In this document: positions 21,570-31,832 of the stretch, piece after piece
Layout of the letters: each line of letters opens with the position of its first letter
Numbering within the stretch: position 1 is the first letter of the stretch
From: Lepraria neglecta
Taxonomy: Eukaryota; Ascomycota; Lecanoromycetes; Lecanorales; Stereocaulaceae
DNA: 64,000 nucleotides
Direction of reading: 5' to 3'
Assembly: GCA_033220425.1 (NCBI GenBank)
Contig: CM065646.1
Span: forward strand, 5,277,501-5,341,500
Notes under the pieces: model-generated
Told to the model about the DNA's origin: nothing
Seen by the model: the letters and a program-made list of their open reading frames with translations, nothing else
Databases searched by the model: none
Translations under genes and position numbers: made by a program

Positions 21570-21898
21570 TACTAGCACTCTCTCTTTCTTGCTTCTTTGC
21601 TAAGACCGTCTTACCGGCGCTGTTTTGGCTTTTCTTATGTGTCTATATACGTGAGCTCTTATCTGTACATTTCGAGCTTGTGAATACAGGGCTACAGAGC
21701 ACACTGGAATCAGCTTCCTTGAGGGTGACTGCGAATACAGACCCTCCAGTATACAGCGAGTATCCCGACAGCCACTAAAGAGCCTTAACTTCTAGTAAAT
21801 ATGACCTTCTGCCGCATACCGTTACCAGTACACCACCAGCAATTCTACGTTCAACCTACACAAGCTATCCTTCTACGTCCTCAGACCGACGATGCGTT
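21570..21898. promoter_or_regulatory. upstream region of the kinase gene
   Basis: 328 bp between the transposon end and the kinase ATG. The transposon sits directly in the promoter region of the kinase gene. No specific binding site is recognised. Confidence 0.4.
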
Positions 21899-24223
21899 AT
21901 GGAAGACCTTGCAGATGCGCAGATGAACAATGACGAACACCTTCCACAAATACACGATATGCATATGAGCAATGATATTCACGATCATGGGCCAAAAAAT
22001 GGTGAACGCTCTGTCATGCGTGAATTCCTCGAGTCCGATGTGGACTGGACTTGGCCGTCAGGTTTAGGCGAAGTGTCCGGCAATCACTGTGACTTCAGAG
22101 TGGACATCAAGGGGATTCCACTTTCCTTTAAGAAGAAGATATCCGACAAGAAAGCGTCCATTGATCTGTACGAGACACATACGGACTACAATTACGATTT
22201 CAAGAAGCCTTTCGTTGTCAAAACCATAAGGGAGTCAAGCTCGAAGAGAGCCAGGGCTGAGGCCGCCAACGAAGTCAGTACAATGAAAGACCTTCGCCAT
22301 CCTCACATTACTGCTCTACTAGCAACATTCATGTATCAAGAAAGGCTGAATATCTTGATATTCCCGGCTGCATGCTGCGACTTGCATCAATTTATGAAGC
22401 AGATGTCCAAGAACTTCCAAGACATTCGCAGCCCAAGTCGTCTTCTGGATGGCCTAAGTCTAACCCGCACTCGGTCGAATAGCACCATTACGACGGATAG
22501 CGCTACAAGCATTTCCCATCCTCATCAAGGCCAGGATAGCAGTGTTACTGAGAAACGGGCTAAGAGCCACCACAGCAGCAAAAAGGAAGCTTGGCCCCTC
22601 AATGCTTCCCTTCAACAGAAGATTCATTGCTTGCGACGCTACTTTGTTTGTCTTTCCGAGGCGTTGAGATATCTACATGAATCGGACGTTCGACATAAAG
22701 ATATAAAGCCAGAGAACATACTAATAGACGAGTCTGGAGCAGTCATTTTGACTGACTTCGGGATTTCAAGACGTTTCGCCAAGCATACATCCCACGTTAC
22801 AAACAACGAATGGAAGTTCACCCGGAAATATGCATCTCCAGAGATAATGAAGGGCAAAAGAGTCCTCAGGGACGATCCATCGGATGTCTTTTCCCTTGGC
22901 TGTGTTTTCTTAGAGATGGCAACTCTCCTATTAGGACAAGATCTCAACAACTTTTCCCAGCACTATACTACATCGGTCAACCAGACTGGTATTGAAGAAG
23001 CATATCACTGCAACCTTGAGAGAGTATATACATGGATAGAATTTCTGCAACGTAGGATCAAGACCGATCAGGAACAACCACTCCAGGCCGAGAGCATTCA
23101 AGGTCAAGACCATGCTTCTGATCCTGAACAGAGCGTGGTTGAAGCGCTAACTCACATACGGGAGATGCTTGACGAAAATCCCCAGAAACGGCCTAATTCC
23201 CGAGACTTGTGGAGTTGCTTCCAGTTTATCAACCCGGAGAAGTGCAGAGACTGTGATCCCAGGCTTGAAGAAAGATGGAAGCCATCCATCAAGCAGCAGC
23301 AGAATGCTAAGGATGGCCTTAACCGTCGATCTATAGTACCAGAAGATGATGTGATCCCCGAGAGTAGGGAGCCTTTGCCGTTTGAGGGGATTGATCGCAG
23401 GTTGCTTTCACCAACACGTCCTGTACCAAAATCACGCCGGGTATCTTCACCCAACATGGGTTTGAACGATATTTCTAGACACGACTACCCAGATATGTCA
23501 TCAAGACCATCGTCTCCAAAGTATCAACCACGTGTCGACAACCAAGCGACTAGTCCAAGGAATTCAAGAATTTCATCCCCCACGATCAATGGAATACAGC
23601 AAGGAGAGAAGTCGTCGCGCAGCTACAGTCGAAGATCAGCACCCGCACTCCCTATAAAACGCCCATACAATTCAGATGCCGGCGCTTTGCAACAGACCTC
23701 TGTTAAAGTAGATTCCGCGCCGCCAGTCCCACCTTCCCGGACAACAAGTCCTCAGGCTCCAAAAGATGCCGCGAATGTACAGAGAGGAGCTTCTCCTCCG
23801 CCAAACCCTCATCGAATTCCACCGACCGTCCAGGCCTCCAATCCAACAAGACCAAACAAACACAATGATATCACCCAAGCACCTGTTCAAGACATGCTGC
23901 CCCCAAATAGGCAGATCATAGTATATGACTTTGAGCGAAGACGGGCGTCTCGGTGGCCCTCTGACGCATTGAATGGTTCGTACTCCGCTTTCCTTGCAAA
24001 ACGATTGTGATCGCCATTGATCGTGTCTAACACCTCCAAAGATAGAAATTATAGGTCCTATCCTTTACCGCGAACAGGTCAACAAGTCTATATTGGCGAA
24101 AAGGCCGAATTAATTGCGAAGGTCGACCTTGGTCCACTAGGCTTATTCGTCAGGTACCGTCGTATGTTGGGCGAGTTTCCTCGGATATACGTTCTGAACT
24201 ATACCTCAAAACCTCTGGGCTAG
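21899..24223 (+). CDS. serine/threonine protein kinase with disordered tail and conserved C-terminal exon
   Basis: Two exons, 21899-23975 and 24042-24223, 752 residues. The kinase domain (about residues 90-430) keeps its catalytic motifs: the ATP lysine in PFVVKTIRE, catalytic loop HKDIKPENILI, metal-binding DFG in LTDFGISRRF, and the activation-segment end YASPEIM; it should be active. An insert rich in Ser and Thr (about 175-225) lies between the lobes, and residues 470-680 are a Pro/Ser-rich disordered region. The 66-nt intron (GTTCGT...CTAAC...AAAG) leads to an ordered end with VYIGEKAELIAKVDLGPLG; without splicing the protein would stop at AFLAKRL. A Fot1/pogo relic lies just upstream and a convergent patatin gene follows, in a transposon-rich island. 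The kinase family and substrates are unknown. Confidence 0.85.
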
Positions 24224-24657
24224 CAACATACGTTCGACCGCCGAATCGCCTCCAGATTTTGATTCCGAGACGTTCCAAAGACGCTCAACTAGAATAGGGT
24301 GGGCGGACACCACTTCCTTGCCCATAGGCAACGAGCCCTGTCTTAATGATAGGCCTATGCATAGACTCGTCCGAGTGAGCCAATCACCTATTTCATGCCT
24401 CGACAACACGAATTGGTGCCGAAACCACTTACGCTGTTAAGCTCTAGAGATTGCGACGGACGGATGGCCCAATCTAAGCCTTGAAGCACTACTAGCATTC
24501 ATCGAGCTTCACAACGAACGCTATTGCTTGATACGATTGGTGGGTATAAGCCCAGCAAGTGGATCCAATGTCTAATTGGAGAGTATAGAGCCCTATGATA
24601 GAATTTGATGTCTAGTGGTCGAGGCCGTGTGTGTCGAAGGTACGCATGAACATCCTC
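24224..24657. other. convergent 3' region
   Basis: 434 bp between the kinase and patatin stop codons, which converge. It should contain both terminators. No gene or repeat seen. Confidence 0.4.
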
Positions 24658-26235
24658 TCATTCACTATTCGTCCTTCCTTTGTCAAGCAAGGTCTGCATT
24701 TCTTCATAATGCTTTGCGTCTGGAGGAGCATAGTCATGCTGCATCCGTAAATGATCCATTAGATCATTGCGGTTCTGATATATTGCATTCGGGGTGGGGC
24801 AAATTTTTTCAGGGCATTTGTAACGTGTCCCTGTAGCAAAGCATTCCCATCGCATTGTTTGAGCTCTTTGCGTCCGTCTTCTCACCAAAGCTGTAGCACA
24901 TTGGTGACACTGAGATCTGACGTCGCCCCGGCCTAGGTACCTATCGGTTGCCTCTTTGATCCTCTTAATCGTTCTCGCGCCACTCGACTTAGGCTTCCAC
25001 TCATTGAGACCCACGTCTTGAAGCCCTTCCTCCACATCTAGCCGATAGTACGCGAAGAAGTGGTCCTCACTTTCTGATCTTACTTTTTTGTGGACAACGT
25101 CAGAGATTTCAGTCATTTTTTGTAGCAAGCCTCCGCCCCCGAACTTGGTCTTTGGCATATTTCCCTGTGAGTTGCCACCGCCAATGCTAAGAAGAACGTC
25201 AATCGCATCATGGCTCCCGCCAGAAATCAGGCCAACTTCGTTGACTACTTCCAAACTCGGATTATTTATGTCTTCTGCGGCGTCGTAATATCGATCATCA
25301 AACAGGCTGATAGACTTGAAGAACGAAGGAGCTGCTGAAGTTGCTCGTGGGACTTGCCAGATGTCGAAGGCGTCAGGATCTGAGGGATTTCTTTCCAGTG
25401 GAATGTTTGGAGACTCAGGGGTCTTGATATGGTCGTATGAACGGAAGAGAAAGGGCGTCTGGAAATCGTTGCTTTGGGTGCTTTTGATTGAGCATACAAT
25501 CGTTCTACACCTGAAGGGGTCTGACTTGAATTGATTACTTTTCTCAAAGTAGCTTGGCCGCATGGAACGCATCGACTCAGAGTATTCTTTAAGGTAATCC
25601 CATCTCGCAGTGCTATTATATTTGGTCAAAGACCTCTTCAGCCGAGACGGCGGTTTCTCAAAGACCTTCGCGGAAAGCTTTTCGTATTCTTCTATGGCCT
25701 TGTCGACGCCCATCCGAAGTCTGCCCAGCAGAATCGCGATAAGTCCTCCCGTACTTGCCCCTCCCATATAGTCGAAATAATGGCAAGGAAGGTACTGAGA
25801 TCCGGGCTTGTTGTCATTTGGTATAGAGCCGAGAGTCTCTTCTAGTGAGAAATCCACGAGAGGAGAGTATGCACTCGAGGTCGCGTTCGGATCCGCTAAG
25901 CGCTCGAGCGCTTCAATCTTTTTCATGACCTCTTGTAGGATCAATAGCGAGGAATATCCCCGAACACCACCTCCATCGAAACACAGCATATTCTTTTTCG
26001 CCCATGGACTATCATCGTCGACAGTCGCTATCGAAGGCTCTGCTATCCGCGTGTAATTGCCGTCAAGGGGTTCGTTTGGATATATCTCTTGCTCGGAAAC
26101 GTAGGAAGGGCGTTGGACAGGGCCATACGGTCTCGAGATTTTAGCACTGCCAATAATTTCTATCTTATTATTCCATTGCACAGCTTTATCATGGCCGTTT
26201 GGGCTCAAGTCCTCTTGCACGCTCGCCGTTCCCAT
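24658..26235 (-). CDS. patatin-like phospholipase with C-terminal zinc finger
   Basis: A single exon of 525 residues. The patatin domain spans about residues 80-380: oxyanion motif CFDGGGVRGYSSL, nucleophile elbow GGASTGGL (GxSxG, Ser about 160), and the catalytic Asp in YYDAAEDINNPSLEVVNEV. The usual D-G-A/G dyad reads D-A-A here, which may alter but need not abolish activity. Enzymes of this family cleave acyl esters of phospholipids. The last 60 residues contain a C2H2-like finger (KCPEKICP...DHLRMQH), not typical of stand-alone patatins. There is no signal peptide or membrane segment, so it should be cytosolic. In fungi patatin domains occur as stand-alone lipases and as effector domains of NLR-type receptors; no NB-ARC or repeat region is attached here. 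Confidence 0.9.
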   Translation of the reverse strand: MGTASVQEDLSPNGHDKAVQWNNKIEIIGSAKISRPYGPVQRPSYVSEQEIYPNEPLDGNYTRIAEPSIATVDDDSPWAKKNMLCFDGGGVRGYSSLLILQEVMKKIEALERLADPNATSSAYSPLVDFSLEETLGSIPNDNKPGSQYLPCHYFDYMGGASTGGLIAILLGRLRMGVDKAIEEYEKLSAKVFEKPPSRLKRSLTKYNSTARWDYLKEYSESMRSMRPSYFEKSNQFKSDPFRCRTIVCSIKSTQSNDFQTPFLFRSYDHIKTPESPNIPLERNPSDPDAFDIWQVPRATSAAPSFFKSISLFDDRYYDAAEDINNPSLEVVNEVGLISGGSHDAIDVLLSIGGGNSQGNMPKTKFGGGGLLQKMTEISDVVHKKVRSESEDHFFAYYRLDVEEGLQDVGLNEWKPKSSGARTIKRIKEATDRYLGRGDVRSQCHQCATALVRRRTQRAQTMRWECFATGTRYKCPEKICPTPNAIYQNRNDLMDHLRMQHDYAPPDAKHYEEMQTLLDKGRTNSE

Positions 26236-26889
26236 TTCGCGAGTTTAGGCGACGATCTCGGGTAGGGAGGACACCTAGGCGGGAAAGACTCTCCGAAATA
26301 CTGACGACGCGACGAGGGCTAGAAGTCAGCTGCTGGGTTGACACGAGATCGTAATGATCACAGAGAGAGGCAGACGACGATTCAAATGTCAGCCTCGCAA
26401 AAAGACACGTTATTGCAAAGTGGGGCGACTCCATGGCGTAGAAACTCGTCTGCCATGACCAAGCCCGGAGCAAGTAAGGGGCCCCTTTTTGGCCGCAGAA
26501 GTACGCAGAGCCTGTGGAGGCAGTGCTCGGGTTCGCTGCGCTAAGGAAGATGAGATTCTTCCAAGCACCATAACTCCACAACAAGAGCTCTAAATACCAA
26601 GATTTTGCTGTGCGGGTTGTTCGTCTTGTTTATCATTACAAATTTATAGTCAAAAGCGAAACTTCATCTTTGCTTGTTGCGATACTACCTGGCTGTAAAG
26701 ATTGCCCCCAGCCCGAACTATTTTGCCGACACACCGGGGCCTGAAGTAGGCTGACCGCTATCATCTGACCTTGCAGATAAGCGTGAGTCCTGCTAAGTTC
26801 CTTCGGTGCTAGCGCCCTTCAAAACGGCCAATGATCTTCTTGAGCCGGGAGTTGACTTCAGGCAGGCATCACTTTTTCAAAACATGCAG
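26236..26889. other. intergenic between the patatin gene and the hAT element
   Basis: About 650 bp holding the patatin promoter. The open frame on the minus strand at 26189-26584 overlaps the patatin start and is not thought to be real. No repeat is recognised until the hAT subterminal motifs. Confidence 0.4.
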
Positions 26890-26967
26890 GTCAGAGCTGC
26901 CTAGGGGTCGGAATATTGCGCAACTTACTTGGTGCTGCGCGCAAGTTGCGCAACATTCCCACAACTG

Positions 26968-26978
26968 CGCGCAATATA
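26968..26978. repeat. left subterminal inverted repeat of the hAT element
   Basis: CGCGCAATATA, the exact reverse complement of 29355-29365. Confidence 0.6.
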
Positions 26979-27232
26979 TTAATAAGCAGAACACCTGCTA
27001 AGCATACATATGTAGAGACCTGTCTGGGGGCGAATCCTAATAGTAGTAGAGTCTGCTGTTATTGCTGTAGAGTCCGTTTTTTGGTGTTTTGAAGCCTGAA
27101 TCTATTGCGGTTGCGAAGGCCTTTGGCTGACTAAGCAGCTTTTTTGCTTGAACCATATACAACTCTTCTGGATTCTATTCTTCAGTACTCATCAACAACG
27201 CCTTATCCAAACCAACGTCCTACCTCCCTAGA

Positions 27233-29197
27233 ATGCCATTCCCTATTCGTACAGTACAGGCAGCCAAGCCAAAGAACGCTGCAGTCGAGAGATCCTTCTA
27301 TTCAGTCATAAATCCAAGATTTAGTGGAAGGCGGAGTGGATGCAAATTTTGCAAGAAAGAGCTGGATCATAACGCAACTACACTACAACGCCACTTAAAT
27401 AAGTTTCAGCAGTACCGATCAGGAAAGCCTCCAGATGAGCCTCAAGGCCACCAGCTATCCACTGAGTACGCCGTCGAATCTATGCCTCAGACCAAAAACG
27501 ATCACTGGAAAAGGGCTGCAATGGCGGTCTATATATGCAACCTACGCTTCACCCACTACGAGAACAACTACGTACTGGATCATATCAAGGGTTTAAAGCT
27601 TACATACCACCCCCCAAGGTCCAAGCCACTCAGCGGACATTTGTTGGATGAGTGCTATGGGGACGTCAAAAAAAGGGTGGATCTCAGACTACAAACGGCT
27701 CGGTGGTTGAATTTCTACACGGACGAAAGCAACAGTATACGCAAAGAACGCGTTATTAACTTTATTGTCCACGCCCCTCGTGGATGTGGTACTGATGGGG
27801 GCGCTTTCTACCTATACTCCGAGATCAATGGTTCTAAGACAATGGATGCGGATACTCAGCTTGCATACGTTATACGCCGAGCAATAATTGCTCTAGATGG
27901 GCAGCTTTTTCGGATAAATTCTTTGTCAATTGATACGTGTTCTACAATGAGATCTCTATGGAAGAAGCTCAGGGCAAGTAAAGAGCTTAGACACGTCTTT
28001 TGCTCGCCATGTAATAGTCACGGGATTCAACTATTTCTAAAGGACATCCTAAAACTGCCCTGGTTTAAAACGGTCCTCAGTCGAGTACAGCAAGTGGTTC
28101 GAGCTTTCCTAGCAGCGCATAAAGAATATAACTTACTGAGGGAGTTCCAAATGGACGCGTATGGGAAGAAGATTGCATTAATTCTACACTGTATCTCTCG
28201 GTGGGGTACGCAAGTTGGGATGCTGGAATCAGTACTCAAGAATCAACAAGCTTTACAGTGCTACGCTTAACAAGCAACCCCATAAATCGATAAAAGCAAG
28301 AAAAATAAAGACACTCACATCCTCCTAATCCTCCGAGACCTTCCCTTTTGGCAAGATGTCGCTACCGTCTCTCGTATCCTAAACCCTATATACCAAATCC
28401 AATATGTTTCTGAGGCGGACAATTATCCTCTCTACCGCGTGCTCGATAGTTGGATGGAAATTAAGGCCGAGCTACTAGCTATAGGACAACAATACGGAAT
28501 GGAACACGCCTAGATACCTTATATTATCGACAGGCTATGGGACGAGCGCTATCTAATACAGGTGACAGAATTACATGTTGTTGCGACTCTTCTACGGCCT
28601 ATTAATTTTGCAAAGCAGCAAGTTGGAGTCACCCTAGTAACAGCGTTCGGAGACATAATGACACGGTTCTTTTAGCACTACACTACCGGCAAAGAAACAG
28701 AATGTATACGAGATTTCTGGGCGTTCCGAGACCAAAGAGATGGCTTCTTCCCTTACGAGAGCTCTATATGGGTACACCGCGAAGATCCGGTTACTTTCTG
28801 GAATTCCGCCGCAACTATCTCTCCTATCCTATTACAGCTTGCAGCGAGGCTAATGCAAGTGCCTGGTAACTCAGTTCCAGGGGAAAGAGCTTGGTCGATA
28901 CAAAACCTCATCCAGAATAAGTCTCGGAGTCAGTTGAAAGAGATCAATGTGGACAGGCTTCTTTATATTTATATGAATGAGCGTATCCTACAAAGGCCCA
29001 CAGGCCCGAAAGAGAAGAAACTACCCTACACTCATGGTCTACAAGTTACCGACGAGCAGCTTATTCAATTGGAAGATAACCTTATAAATAGCGAGTTTAA
29101 TAGGGAGGATGTTATTTATTCAGACTCGGACTCATAGCTAGACGGAGATCAGGACGCCGACAGCGACCCAGACGCACTGGACAAGATGATCATCTAG
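27233..29197 (+). pseudogene. hAT transposase with RIP-type stop codons only
   Basis: One frame runs for about 655 codons from ATG 27233 without frameshift. The N-terminus has a BED-like zinc-finger half (CKFCKKELDHNATTLQRHL), the middle has hAT core sequence (FYTDESNSIRKERVINFIV; HCISRWGTQVGML), and the end has the dimerisation region (SVPGERAWSIQNLIQNKSR). It is cut by in-frame stops at 28268 (TAA), 28283 (TAA), 28511 (TAG), 28673 (TAG) and 29135 (TAG) before the final TAG at 29195. All five internal stops fit C-to-T change of CAA or CAG. Absence of any indel over 2 kb argues that RIP, not slow decay, killed the copy. Confidence 0.9.
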
Positions 29198-29354
29198 CCA
29201 ATCACAGGGCTTATAGAGGGACTATTGTATGACGTCTGAGTGCAATTCAGGCTTCTATAGACTCCGTAATGGCTCTACATAATATAATATATAAATAGAC
29301 GCATCTTGCGTCCAAGACCACTGCGAGCAAGTTGCGACTCAAAGAGGTTTAGCG

Positions 29355-29365
29355 TATATTGCGCG
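29355..29365. repeat. right subterminal inverted repeat of the hAT element
   Basis: TATATTGCGCG, the exact reverse complement of 26968-26978. Confidence 0.6.
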
Positions 29366-29411
29366 TCGGACACGGCCTTACGGGATGGTTCGCAAGGCCA
29401 CTGTGTCATAT

Positions 29412-29446
29412 TGTAAAGGTTCACTTTATCAAAGTGAACCTTTACA
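29412..29446. repeat. perfect 16-bp inverted repeat with 3-nt loop
   Basis: TGTAAAGGTTCACTTT, then ATC, then AAAGTGAACCTTTACA. The arms match perfectly. It lies between the hAT element and the HeLo-domain gene, about 160 bp before the latter's ATG. It could be a pair of joined terminal repeats left by a tiny element, a regulator site, or a transcript hairpin. Confidence 0.8.
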
Positions 29447-29605
29447 GACTTTAGGGAGACTGCTCAGCCTTCAAGTATTGTGTTCGATCTGGCATGAAGA
29501 CATTTGACGTTAGAATTGCATGCTTTGTTTGACACATTCGAATCTCTTGAATTTCTTTCTTGATCCTCCATCGTACAGGCCACTGCTTGGTTACGAACAG
29601 CCAGC

Positions 29606-31832
29606 ATGGTTGATCCAATTGGTGCTGCAATAGGCGCAGCATCGCTTACAATCCAGCTACTAGATGGCTGCGTGAAAGGTTGGTATTCCTACCGCCATGC
29701 TGGATGAACGGCTATTGATCTGTTCATGTTCAATCAATCAGGCTACCAATACTTCGTTGCAGCTGCTGGTATGCCGGATGCTTGTCATTACATGAGAACA
29801 AGACTCCAAATTGAGTATCTAAGGCTTCTGGATTGGACCGATGTTGCAGGCCTCATCGAATACAAGGATGGCCAAGATCTTCCCGACAGCTTGAAGTCGG
29901 ACAGATTTGTCCTAGTCGCTGTGCTGACAGAGATCCGCTTTTCGATGGAAGATCTGGCGGAAATCAACGGTAAATATATCGAACTGCGCCCAGACGAGGA
30001 CCCTGAAAAAAAGAGGGAAGCTATAGAGCTTGAGCTAGTCGAACAGTTCTCGAACATATCGCTCGCCTATGAGAAAAAGGCTGGCAAACGTATATACCCC
30101 CGTGGTCTGAATCATATTGCACGCAGCTCGGCTATGGCCAAGGACGTATTTAGGCATCCAAAAAGGCTTAAATGGGTAGCATTTGATAGGGATATTTTCA
30201 AGAAACTCTTGGGAAGACTGACAGAACTCAATGATTATCTACACGAAATGATGCATGGACATCAAGCCCGCGCCCTGGAGATGGCGACCCAGAAAACCTA
30301 CCTTGAGATGGTGCTGGTTCGGGTCTCGGTTGATGAACTCAAGCACCTGGTGACAGCCGCAATGCTTTTGCAAGATCGTGGCCTGGGGGAGCCTTCGAGC
30401 TCCTCTGTTAGACGCCGCAACGAGAAAGCTTTGGCATCCCTCGCCAAGTTCAAAACGCTCAACGCTGCCAATGAGGCTTCTTTCGATGACAAGCCTCCGG
30501 CATACGATAGTATTATGAAGTCTACTCAGCTGAACTATTCCTCGATGACGATATTCTATGAGAACACGAATGCTTCCGATGAGACTTCGCACAACCGAAC
30601 AAGGACGCAAGGTAAATACCACCCCGGTGACGGGACTGAGCACCACGTTTGGATTGAGTGGAAAACGTATGTAGCCAGACGCAATCGCCACCTTAACAAG
30701 GACGTGCCTATCAAAGAAAATGTCAAACGCGTCAAGGAGCTAGTTGCTCTACTCCAATCGGACAAACCGAAAGAGTTCTGCGCCCCTCGCTGCCTAGGCT
30801 TCTTCGATGACCGAGACGACAAGCCACAAAGCGACCATGACTACCGTTTCGGTCTAGTCTTCGAAAAATCAACCCCCAACACAGTACCAAAATCTCTACA
30901 TCAACTACTCACAGGCCCCAAACCGTCACTAACGGATCGCATATCTCTCGCCCACAAAATCGCCACCTGCGTTTTATATCTTCACGCCGTGAACTGGCTG
31001 CACAAAGCCCTACGAAGCGACAGCGTGCTTTTCTTCTCGAACGAAGACAGAACAACCCTTCCGGAACCATACCTTACAGGCTTCGAATATGCCCGCCCAG
31101 ACAAAGACGGCGAGACTTCAACTGGCGGCGAAATCAATGACTGGTGGGAACTTTACGTTCATCCAAATTACCAGGGTTCCTCTGCCAAGGGCACGTATAG
31201 GAAGACATTTGATGTATATAGCCTTGGTATCATACTGCTTGAGATATCTTTTTGGAAGCGTGTGGAGGACATTGTTTGGATTGATCCTGATGTTGCTACT
31301 ACTCAGGAAATGAGAGGAATACGTAAGTGCACTTTTCTGGGTTTGCGACACTCATTACTCACAAAACATATGTTTTGGCACATAACATGTTTCTAGATGG
31401 CCTCATTCTTTTTAATGCTGCTTCCGGTGTCTGTCTTCTGGTCCAAACTCTGTCGTTTCCCCTGCTACTCTGTCTATGCACTACTTCCGGGACACGTCTT
31501 CTGGCACAAGATCTATTCTTCCAGCTGGCATTCTGTCTGCTCACTGTTCCCTTGGCACCTCTTTTAGCCCAAACCTGTTCCTCTCTAGGAGGGCAACGCT
31601 GATTGCGAAACTTGCAGGTCAGAAGCTGCTGAGACCGGATTTCGGTTACTTGGCCCACGTTAGGGCAGATCACGGCGATAGATACCACGACGCTGTTCGG
31701 AGTTGTATTGAAGGTGGCGAGGCTTTTGGTATTGGGGAGAAAGAAAGTGAAGGGAGTATTGAGACTGGGGCGAAATTGCAGCAGGGGTTCATGACGCGTG
31801 TGGTTGATGCTTTAGAGAGTATTAGTATTTGA
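29606..31832 (+). CDS. HeLo-domain (prion-inhibition) protein with pseudokinase domain
   Basis: Three exons, 29606-29678, 29742-31322 and 31618-31832, 622 residues. Residues 1 to about 225 are a HeLo domain: hydrophobic first helix (GAAIGAASLTIQLLDGCVKG) joined across the first intron to YQYFVAAAG and then RTRLQIEYLRLLDW, the HET-S/LopB pattern. In this family the first helix can act on membranes and cause cell death. Residues about 300-560 are kinase-like (IEWKTYVARR, ATCVLYLHAVNWLHKALRS, TFDVYSLGIILLEI), but the HRD Asp is absent (LHKALRSDS) and DFG reads GFEYAR, so it is a pseudokinase, as usual for this architecture. The last exon (RQKLLRPDFGYLAHV; GDRYHDAVRSC) completes it in phase. The second intron, 295 nt, is unusually long and contains a 63-bp degenerate repeat. 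Confidence 0.85.
31421..31596. repeat. degenerate 63-bp tandem repeat inside an intron
   Basis: About 2.7 imperfect units start near 31421, 31484 and 31546-31547. Units 1 and 2 share CTTCCGG, then GTCTTCTGG, then CTGTCTATGCAC/CTGTCTGCTCAC at the same spacing. The unit length is a multiple of three and several frames stay open, so it may once have been coding. Confidence 0.55.

Larger units (their letters stand above)
26890..29400 (+). mobile_element. hAT-family DNA transposon, inactivated (ends approximate)
   Basis: A hAT transposase pseudogene (27233-29197) lies between non-coding flanks with paired short motifs. An 11-bp perfect inverted pair is clear: CGCGCAATATA at 26968-26978 and TATATTGCGCG at 29355-29365. 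Copies of AAGTTGCG occur on both sides (about 26943 and 29329), and TTGCGCAACTT (about 26916) with AAGTTGCGCAA (about 26943) form a local inverted repeat on the left. Such subterminal repeats are usual transposase-binding sites in hAT elements. Possible outer ends are CAGAGCTGCC near 26892 and, inverted, CAGTGGCCTT near 29403, but the match is weak and I could not find an 8-bp target duplication, so the outer borders are estimates. Confidence 0.75.

Noticed and set aside
26880-29420. 8-bp target duplication for the hAT element
   Set aside because: Candidate outer ends (CAGAGCTGCC near 26892, inverted CAGTGGCCTT near 29403) have no matching 8-bp flanks that I can see, so exact borders are not claimed.
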